Shown here one piece after another: positions 32,810 through 41,700 of a stretch of 64,000 bases of DNA. Source of the stretch: Hyphomicrobiales bacterium (lineage in GTDB: Bacteria > Pseudomonadota > Alphaproteobacteria > Rhizobiales > Rhizobiaceae); contig UBNQ01000012.1 of assembly GCA_900466875.1 (NCBI GenBank), positions 1 through 64,000 on the forward strand. The letters are read 5' to 3'. Below the pieces are notes generated by a model. The model made no database searches and was not told where the DNA came from. It worked only from the letters and a program-made list of their open reading frames with translations. Position numbers and translations under genes: made by a program. Each line of letters opens with the position of its first letter. The first letter of the stretch is position 1.

Positions 32810-33583
32810 TTATCGCGAGTAGCGCAGCAATGCGTAGACGGCGACGGGATTGGTCAGCATGTAGCGAAGCGTCAGGCGCCTCGGCTCGTTATACATCCGG
32901 TAGGCCCATTCCAGTCCGCGCCGCTGCATCCACATCGGTGCGCGGGGGTTTTTGCCCGAGAGGAAATCGAACAGACCGCCCGATGTCTTGATCACGCCGA
33001 CACCACGCAGCTTATCCAGATTACGGCTGACGAATTTCTGCTCGAACGGAAAGCCAAGGCCGATCCAGAGGATATCCGGACGCTTGGCGCGAATGTCCGC
33101 AACGATCTCGTCTTCCTCTTCCGGCCGGAAATAGCCGTTGCGACGCCCGACGAAACGCAGGCGCGGATAGAGCGCCTGCATCGCGTCCACCGCCTTGGCG
33201 CTGACCTCTTCGCTTCCACCGAGAAAATAGAAGGTGACGTTTTCGCCCTGCGCCCGTTCGGCAACAGCGTGGACAAGGTCGGTCGTCGCCACGCGTTCAG
33301 GTAGCGCGGTCTTGCAGAGAAGCTTCGAGCACTGAACCATGGGCATGCCATCGGCATGGATCTGGTCCGCCGCAAGCACGAGTTTCATGAATTCGGGATT
33401 GCGGACGCACATGGCCAGAACCTGGCCGTTTGCCGAAGTCGAATAAAAGGGAAGATTATTCTGGCCACGCGCGCGAAGTGCCTGCCCGATGAAACCGGCC
33501 GCTGCTTCGTCAATGGTCGAACGCACGATCGGCAGGCCGCCCAGCACCACATGGGGCCAGTCAGCCATCCCGGAAACTTTCAT
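32810..33583 (-). CDS. WecG/TagA/CpsF family glycosyltransferase
   Basis: A 257-residue GT26 protein of the WecG/TagA group, which adds the second sugar to a lipid-linked intermediate. Typical segments are HADGMPMVQCSKLL (catalytic Asp region), VTFYFLGGSEEV, GRRNGYFRPEEEDEIV and WIGLGFPFEQKFV. The C-terminal tail is basic and membrane-associating in this family. ATG at 33583 is chosen over a TTG at 33613. It is convergent with the GumC-like gene and divergent from the type I secretion locus. No initiating phosphoglycosyltransferase gene is seen in the window. Confidence 0.87.
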   Translation of the reverse strand: MKVSGMADWPHVVLGGLPIVRSTIDEAAAGFIGQALRARGQNNLPFYSTSANGQVLAMCVRNPEFMKLVLAADQIHADGMPMVQCSKLLCKTALPERVATTDLVHAVAERAQGENVTFYFLGGSEEVSAKAVDAMQALYPRLRFVGRRNGYFRPEEEDEIVADIRAKRPDILWIGLGFPFEQKFVSRNLDKLRGVGVIKTSGGLFDFLSGKNPRAPMWMQRRGLEWAYRMYNEPRRLTLRYMLTNPVAVYALLRYSR

Positions 33584-34014
33584 GTCGTCCGCTTCAAGGG
33601 CCGTAGAGAGCAAAGCAAAACATCCGCTGCGTTATAAAGACATACTGTCCTCTACGTGACCAAGCACGAAACCGACGTATCATTCAAATACAAATGAAGA
33701 AAATGGTTACGATAAATTTCCAGTAATACAATAAATACTTAATATAATTTTATTAAAATTGAATATACTCTGGAAACGAGCCGTTAAATTTGATGCAACC
33801 CTGCTGCCTGCCGTTGTGGACCAATTACATATTCAAAAACGGATTTCCTGAGCAGGCGTGATCCGAAGCTTTCCCCCTGGCGCTTCAACCCAGGTTTGCA
33901 GTACCTCACGAATCACTTATATATCTAGCGAATCTAAGTGCTTGGGAGCCTTTCTCCAGCCAGTGGTGTCGCGTAGGCCGGTTCAGCTTTCGATTGTCGG
34001 TCTATGGAGACTAG
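33584..34014. promoter_or_regulatory. AT-rich divergent control region between WecG-like and TolC-like genes
   Basis: 431 bases without a supported gene. Bases about 33690-33775 are strikingly AT-rich (runs such as AATACAATAAATACTTAATA and TAATTTTATTAAAATTG) in an otherwise GC-rich window. In rhizobia, surface polysaccharide and adhesin promoters with such tracts are often bound by the H-NS-like zinc-finger regulators MucR/RosR; that is inference, and no exact operator is assigned. Confidence 0.45.
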
Positions 34015-35439
34015 ATGCGTTCAAGTCGCACCATCAAACTCGGCCTATTGATAGCGGCTGCCCTGATCCAGACGGCCTGCAGCCAGACATCCCACAAGAA
34101 TGTCGCCCAGAGGCAGCAGGCCGAAAAAGCGCAGGCGCTTGCGGCATCGGCTCCAAAACCCTCGCCCGAGGTGACGGGGTCGATAAAAGCCGCGCCGATT
34201 ACCGACATAGAAAGCGCAGTCCGTCGCGTTGTCGGCTGGCATCCCTCGATCCAGGAGGCCGCGGGGCGTATCCGGCAGCAGAACGAGCTGATCGCGGATG
34301 CAAGATCGGGATATCTGCCGTCCGTGGGAGGCGGCCTCGACCTTGCCGCACAGAAAGGTGACAGCGGAGAATGGTCGCCGAAGTTCAATGCCACCGCCAG
34401 CCAGATGATCTACGATTTCGGCAAGGTGTCAGGCCGGGTCGAGGCGGAATCCGCCATTTCCGACGTGCGCCGGGCAGAATTCCTTGCCACGGTCGACGAT
34501 ACGATCCGCGAAACCGTACTGGCCTCCGTGGAGGTCATGCGCAACTCGAGACTTGCAGCCGTTGCAAGGGAACAGGTGAAAGACGTCTCCGCCATCGCGG
34601 AACTTGTGACCGCCAGAACCGATCGAGGCGCCAGCACGCGTTCGGACAAGCTGCAGGCGCAGGCTCGTATCCAGGCCGCCCAGTCCACCGCGCTTGAAAT
34701 CAACGCGGAAAAGCAGCGCTGGGAAGGCTCGTTGAATTCCCTGCTCGGCCAGATGAGCGACGTGCGGTTGCGCCCATCCTTCCCTTCCGCCCTCAACAAG
34801 GCCTGCGCCGGCCCCGAACCCGTTTGGGAAACGGTTCCCACCGTCCTCGCCGCCAAATCCCGCAAGAGGGAAGCCGACGCCCGCGTCAAGCTCGCACGCG
34901 CGGACATGCTGCCGACGATCGCGCTTGAAGGCACGACCCGGATGAAGACCTGGGGCAGCGGCGATTCCGACTATATGATCGGCGTGACCGTCAAGGGCGA
35001 CCTCTATAACGGAGGCTCGTTCAGGGCCCGCCAGAACGCCGCCCGTTACGGGGCCCAGGCATCGGACGCCGCCATCGCGGTTGGACGATTCGACGCCCAG
35101 AGATCATGGATCCAGTCGGCCTCGCAGGTCGGCAGCCTCAGCACGCTTCTGAAATCGCTCGGATCGCGACAGACGATGATGCGCGAAACGCGGGATCTCT
35201 ATCAGAAGCAATTTCTCGACCTCGGCACCCGAACCCTGCTCGACGTGCTGAACGCCGATCAGGAACTGCATTCCGCACGGTTTGACGAGATCAACACACG
35301 GTACGATCTCTACAAGCTGAATGTCGAATGCGCCTATGCGGCGGGCAGGCTTCGTGACGCTTTTGGCCTATCATCTCCCTCCCCGGAGCAGATTTCGGCC
35401 GCGGCTGAAAAAATGCCGCTTCGCGCGCCTCGCATCTGA
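34015..35439 (+). CDS. TolC-family outer membrane protein of the type I secretion system
   Basis: A 474-residue TolC-like efflux protein. An N-terminal signal (residues 1-22, ending LLIAAALIQTAC) has Cys22 placed like a lipobox cysteine, so it may be a lipoprotein. Two related halves with long helices follow, with SGYLPSVGGGLDL and ADMLPTIALEGTTR forming the paired beta-barrel strands and the usual YQKQFLDLGTRTLLDVLNAD near the C-terminus. GGAGA precedes the ATG. It lies 323 bases upstream of the giant adhesin gene and should form the outer-membrane channel for it (LapE role). Confidence 0.88.
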   Translation: MRSSRTIKLGLLIAAALIQTACSQTSHKNVAQRQQAEKAQALAASAPKPSPEVTGSIKAAPITDIESAVRRVVGWHPSIQEAAGRIRQQNELIADARSGYLPSVGGGLDLAAQKGDSGEWSPKFNATASQMIYDFGKVSGRVEAESAISDVRRAEFLATVDDTIRETVLASVEVMRNSRLAAVAREQVKDVSAIAELVTARTDRGASTRSDKLQAQARIQAAQSTALEINAEKQRWEGSLNSLLGQMSDVRLRPSFPSALNKACAGPEPVWETVPTVLAAKSRKREADARVKLARADMLPTIALEGTTRMKTWGSGDSDYMIGVTVKGDLYNGGSFRARQNAARYGAQASDAAIAVGRFDAQRSWIQSASQVGSLSTLLKSLGSRQTMMRETRDLYQKQFLDLGTRTLLDVLNADQELHSARFDEINTRYDLYKLNVECAYAAGRLRDAFGLSSPSPEQISAAAEKMPLRAPRI

Positions 35440-35762
35440 GCTGGAACTCCGTTTTCCACAACCACACAGCAAAATTATATCGAGATGATGCGCCCAAAGG
35501 CGGCCTTTGTCGCGACCTGGAACACCCCCGCTTCATTTCGGGTCGGCTGTTTACCCTTCCTTAAGCCACAAAGACAAACATAAGCGATATCTAATTGAAG
35601 ATTGCATGAATTACAGCAACTTCATTCAGGTGTGCTGCCAACGACATCCAACGAACCGCGTCCGCCCTGAGGGTGACGAGGAACGGAAGGACCTGCCTGA
35701 AAGGCGGGGGGGCAGCGCTCCGGAAAAGGGCATGACGCCCGGCGCATCACAGGGAGAGTAAG
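35440..35762 (+). promoter_or_regulatory. adhesin leader region with potential RNA structure
   Basis: 323 bases between the TolC-like gene and the adhesin start. The distal part is GC-rich and can form CCTGCCT-GAA-AGGCGGG (35692-35708), plus a GGGC/GCCC pair further on. The ribosome site AGGGAGAG follows directly. No known riboswitch class was recognised. A frame at 35507-35761 exists but has no support. Confidence 0.4.
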
Positions 35763-38700
35763 ATGGTCGCTGTAATATTGGACAAGGCAAACGGGCAAAC
35801 GACCACTGTAAACGGCAACGATATCGTCCTTTCCAAACCGAGCACCGTCAAGCTTTCCCTCTCTCCCGACCAGGTCGCCGCGACCACCCGCTCCGGCAAC
35901 GACCTTGTCATCGACGTTCGCAACGGACCCGATATCCGGATCGAGAATTTCTACACCGGCGATGGCGCCGAGCGCAGCGAACTGGTGCTCGAAGATTCCT
36001 CCGGCAATGTCTGGCAGGGCGACTACACCGATGAACTCGCCAATTTCGAATTCGTCGAGGGCGCACCGGTCGACCAGCTTGCCGCTGGCGCAGCTGGAGC
36101 CGGCGCCGGTGGCGGCGCTTCGGTGCTCGGCCTCGCGGCAGCGCTCGGGCTCGGAGCAGCAGCGGTGGGCATCGGAGGAAGCTCCGGCGGCGGTGGCTCA
36201 GACGATAGCGATTCGGACGCTGATTCCGATGCTGACGCAGATGCGGATGCGGACGCCGATGCCGATGCTGACGCTGACGCTGACGCTGACTCCGATTCGG
36301 ATTCGGATTCGGATACCGAATCGCCCGAACCACCGACCAATCTCGCGGTCAACGGCACCGGCACGACCCTGACGGGGCGTGGAGAGCCGGGAGCGGAAGT
36401 GATCGTCACCAATGCCGCGGGTGTCGTTGTCGGCACCGGTATCGTGGGCGCGAACGGCTCGTTCAGCATCACGCTCGACCCCGCCCAGATCGATGGCGGC
36501 GACCTGAGCGTCGTGCTGGAAGACGCGGCCGGCAATGTCTCCGATCCGGGCACCACATCGTCACCGGATCTGATCGCACCCGATGCGCCGACCAATCTTG
36601 CCATCGGTGATGATGGCGCAGTGCTGACCGGACGCGGAGAACCGGGCGCGACGGTAATGGTTACCGATGCCGATGGCGTGACCGTCGGCACAGGGACGGT
36701 CGGGCCGAACGGGACGTTTACGATTGAGCTGGATCCGTCCCAAAACAATGGCGGTGAACTTGAGGTCGTTCTCAAGGATGCGGCAGGCAACGCCTCGGCC
36801 CCCGGCGCGATCGATGTCGACGACACCCAGGCACCGCTCCCGCCGACCAATCTCGGCGTGAACGACGGCGGCACTGTGCTGACCGGACGCGGCGAACCCG
36901 GCACGACGGTCACTGTAACCAATGCCGCCGGCGTACAGATCGGCATCGGAACAGTAGCACCCGACGGCTCGTTTTCGGTCAATCTCAATCCGGCCCAGCT
37001 TGACGGTGGCGAGCTTGAGGTCGTACTGACCGATGCGGATGACAATGCATCGACGCCCGGCACGGTTCTGGCACCCGACCCCGACGCACCGCCCGCCCCG
37101 TCGGACCTGGACATCAATCCCGCAGGCACTGTTCTGACCGGCGACGGACAACCGGGCGCCCAGATCAGGGTCACGAATGCCGCGGGCCAGATCGTCGGCA
37201 CGGCAACGGTCGCGCAGGACGGCACGTTCTCCGTCACGCTCGCCCCCGCCCAGATCGACGGCGGCGAGTTGCGTGTCGTCCAGAGCGACGCCAACGGCAC
37301 CTCGCAGCCGGAACTGATTTCCTCACCCGACCTGATCGACCCGGCAACTCCGACCAATCTCGATGTCAACGACGCCGGAACAACGCTCACCGGACGCGGC
37401 GAACCCGGAACCACGGTGACGGTCACGAACGCGGCGGGCGACGAGATCGGCACCGCGACGGTCCGGCCGAACGGCACATTTACCGTCACGCTCACCCCAC
37501 CCCAGACCGATGGCGGCACGCTCGAGGTCATACTGACGGATGCGACCGGCAACACGTCGCTGCCGGGAACGACCGAAGCGCCTGACTTGGCGGGACCGGA
37601 CGCCCCGACCAATCTGAGCATCAGCGACGATGGCAGCATCCTGACCGGTCGCGGCGAACCCGGCGCAAAAATAACCGTGACGGATGCCGATGGCGTCGTG
37701 GTCGGCACGGTGACCGTCGGACCGACCGGCTCGTTCAGCATTCCGCTCAACCCGGCCCAGACGGATGGCCGCGACCTTCAGGTCGTCGCCGAAGACGCTT
37801 CGGGCAACGATTCTGCGCCTGTGACGATCCCCTCTCCGGATCTCGTTGCTCCCGACGCGCCGACATCTCTCGACGTAAATGACGCCGGAACGGTCCTCAC
37901 CGGCCGGGGCGAGCCGGGCGCCACGGTGACGGTACGGGATGCAAGCGGCGTGGCCCTTGGGACAGCCATAGTCGCCGGCAATGGCAATTTCACCGTCAAT
38001 CTCAGCCCCGCGCAGGACAATGGCGGCGAGTTGAAGGTCGTGCAGCAGGATGCGTCCGGCAACATCTCGGATCCCGCCACGGTCACCCTCGACGATACGC
38101 AATCCCCGGCGGCACCGACCAATCTGGCGGTCGGCGACACGGGCCTGGTTCTGACCGGCCGCGGCGAGCCCGGAACGAAAGTGACGGTCACCAACGCCGC
38201 CGGAGAGGTGATCGGCGAAGATACGGTCGATCCCGACGGCACGTTCAGCGTCGCTCTCGATCCCGCCCAGACCGATGGCGGCGAACTGGATGTCGTGTTG
38301 ACGGATGCGGCAGGAAACGCGTCTACGCCCGGTACAGTCCTGGCGCCGGATCCCGACGCGCCCCCGGCTCCGACCGATGTGGACATTAACGGTACCGGCA
38401 CCACACTCACCGGCGAAGGGCAAGCCGGTGCAACGGTGCGGGTCACCAACGCAGCCGGCGCGACTATCGGCACCGGAACCGTATTGGGGGATGGCACCTT
38501 CTCCATTACCCTCAGCCCCGCACAGATCGATGGCGGCGAGGTGAGGGTCACGCAGACGAATGCGAACGGCACCTCGCAACCGGCGCTCGCCCTTTCCCCG
38601 GACCTGATCGATCCGTCTGCACCGACCAATCTGGCCGTCAACGACGCCGGCACCACGCTCACCGGCCGTGGCGAACCCGGCACGAGCGTGACCGTGACGA

Positions 38701-41700
38701 ATGCCGCAGGCGATACGGTAGGCACCGGCACGGTGAACGGCAACGGCACCTTCACCATCACCCTCACCCCGGCCCAGACCGATGGCGGCAACCTGACCGT
38801 TGTTCTGGAGGATGGCGGCGACAACCTTTCGCCACCCGCGACCGTCCCCACGCCTGACCTCGTTTCACCGGCAGCCCCGACCGGCGTTACGGTCAACGCG
38901 GACGGAAGCCAGCTTTCCGGCCAGGGCGAAGCAGGTGCGACCGTGATCGTGAGAGACGCCAACGGCGTTGTCATCGGCACAGGCACGGCGGGCAGCACCG
39001 GCGCCTTTACCATCGACCTCAACCCCGCACAGGACGATGGTGGCCTTGTAAGGGTCGTGCAGCAGGATACCGCCGGCAATACGTCGCCGATCGTGACGGC
39101 GACATCGCCGGACATTACCGGGCCGGATCCCGCATCGGGTCTGACGGTGAATGCTACCGGAACGGTACTGACCGGGCTCGGCGAACCGGGCGCCACGGTG
39201 ACGATCACCAACGAGGCAGGACAGACGATCGGCACCGGAACGGTTGCGCAGAACGGCACTTTCAGCATCGGCCTGACCCCGCCGCAAACGGATGGCGGCG
39301 ATCTTCGGGTCGTCCTGACGGATGCCGGGAACAACCCGTCCGCCCCGACCCTCACGCCATCGCCCGATCTCATTGGCCCCGATGCCCCGACAGGCATCAC
39401 GGTCGGGAACGGCGGAACCACACTGACCGGCACCGGTGAGCCGGGCGCCACCGTGACGGTCACCAACGAAGCCGGGCAGACGGTCGGCACCGGCACGGTC
39501 GGCCCGACGGGTGAAATCAGCATTCCCCTCAATCCGGCCCAGGCCGATGGCGGCGACCTGACGGTGGTTCTCGAGGACGGAAACGGCAACGCATCCCCGC
39601 CTGTGACCGTAACCGCTCCGGACACCCTTGACCCGGAACCGCCTGAAGATCTGGTGGTGAACGGTGCAGGCACGATCCTGACCGGTTCCGGTGAGATCGG
39701 CACGACGGTCACCGTCACCAATGCGGCCGGCCAGCCGGTCGGCACCGGCACGGTCGGTCCCGACGGCACATTCACCATCGGCCTCAGCCCCGCCCAGACA
39801 GATGGCGGAAACCTGACGGTGACGCTTGAGGATGGCAGCGGAAATGTCTCGGATCCGGGAACGGTCCCGACGACCGACACTACGCCGCCTGCAGCACCGG
39901 ACGGTCTCGGCTTTGAGAACGGCGGCGCGATCCTGATCGGCACCGGTGAACCCGGGGCCGAGGTCACCGTCACCAATGCCGCCGGCCAGCCCGTCGGTAC
40001 GGCAGTCGTGGAGACAGACGGTTCCTTCAGCGTCACTCTCAACCCGCCGCAGCTCGACGGCGGAAACCTGCAGGTCGTGCAGACGGACACGAATAACAAC
40101 GCGTCCATTCCCGGCATCATCGCCTCCGTCGACTCGACCCCACCTGCATTACCGACCAATCTCAGTGTCAACGCCGACGGCACACAGATCACCGGTCGCG
40201 GCGAGGTGGGCGCGACGGTGACGGTGACGAACGGCGATGACGTCTGGACCGGCACGGTCGGCCCGGGCGGCACCTTCACCATTGGGCTTACACCACCGCA
40301 GATTGACGGCGCAGGACTTCAGGTCACCCTCACGGATGGGTTCGGCAACGAGACCGCCCCCGTTTCTGTCGCCACACCGGACGAGGTTGCGCCCGAGGCT
40401 CCGATCTTGACCGGAACAGAGAATGGCCGGACGGTCGTCAGCGGCACTGGCGAAGCCGGAGCAACCATTACGGTAAGGGATGCCGATGGCCTCGTGATCG
40501 GTACTGGCAGGGTCGCAACGAACGGCACCTTCGCGGTCACGGTGAATCCTGCGCAAACGGAAGGAGGAACGATCACCGCCGTGCAGACGGATACGGCCGG
40601 CAACGCCTCGGGTCCGGGAAGCCTGCTTTTGACCGACATCCAGCCGCCGGCTCCGGCAACCGACCTGCTGGTCAATGCCACCGGCACTACGCTGACCGGT
40701 GAAGGCGAACCCTTGGCGACTGTGACAGTCACCGACGGCGCGGGCGGCACATGGACAGGCACCGTCGCAGCAGACGGCACTTTCACAATCCCGCTTGATC
40801 CAGCACAACTCGATGGCCAACAGCTGTCAGTGGTGCTGACCGACGCCGCCGGAAACCCGTCTGGCCCTGCGACCGTATTGGCGCCGGACCCGGATGCACC
40901 AGCCGCGCCGACCGTACTCAATGTCAGCGGCGACGGCGAAACGTTGAGCGGCCAGGGTGTGGGCGGCGCGACCGTTACCGTCAGGAACGCCTCAGGCCAG
41001 ATCGTCGGCACCGGTACGGTTGACGGAGATGGCGGGTTTGTCATCGATCTCGATCCGGCTCAGACGGATGGCGGCAATTTGCAGGTTACCCAGACCGACA
41101 TTGGCGGAACGTCCCAGCCAGGCATCGCCCTGACGCCCGATCTGGACGCCCCGGATGCACCGACCAATCTCAATGTAAGTGCCGATGGGGAAACTCTGAC
41201 CGGCAGAGGTGAACCGGGCGCAACGGTAACGGTAACCAATGCGGCCGGTCTCGAGGTCGGCAGTGGTACGGTGGCTGCAAACGGAACATTCTCGATCGAC
41301 CTCACGCCCGAACAGGTGGACGGCGGCTCGCTCACCGTCGTGCTGTCGGACGGCGCAGGCAACGACTCCGATCCGGGCGCGGCGACAACTCCCGATATTA
41401 CCCCGCCCGATGCACCGACCAACCTGGTCGTCGGGCCGAACGGCACCCAGCTCACCGGTACTGGCGAAGCGGGAACGACCATTACCGTGACAACGGCGGA
41501 GGGTGTCATTGTCGGCACCGGCACGGTCGGCGCAGGCGGCACATTCACGATCACGCTCAATCCGCCTCAGGCGGACGGCGCCGAACTGGAAGTCGTGCTG
41601 ACCGATGCCGCTGGCAACGTATCGGACCCGGGAACAGCATCGACGATTGATACGACCGCGCCTGATGCGCCCACAAACCTCATCCTTGACGGCGACGGTA

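Noticed and set aside
35507-35761. 84-codon frame just before the adhesin gene
   Set aside because: It runs through the structured leader to the adhesin start, lacks a ribosome site, and its composition is not protein-like.
37778-40282. Very long minus-strand open frame (834 codons), with others at 36023-37750 and 40992-42017, opposite the adhesin gene
   Set aside because: They are antisense images of the repetitive GC-rich adhesin coding sequence: rich in Pro, Ser and Val with the same 85-residue period, no ribosome site, and no recognisable domain.
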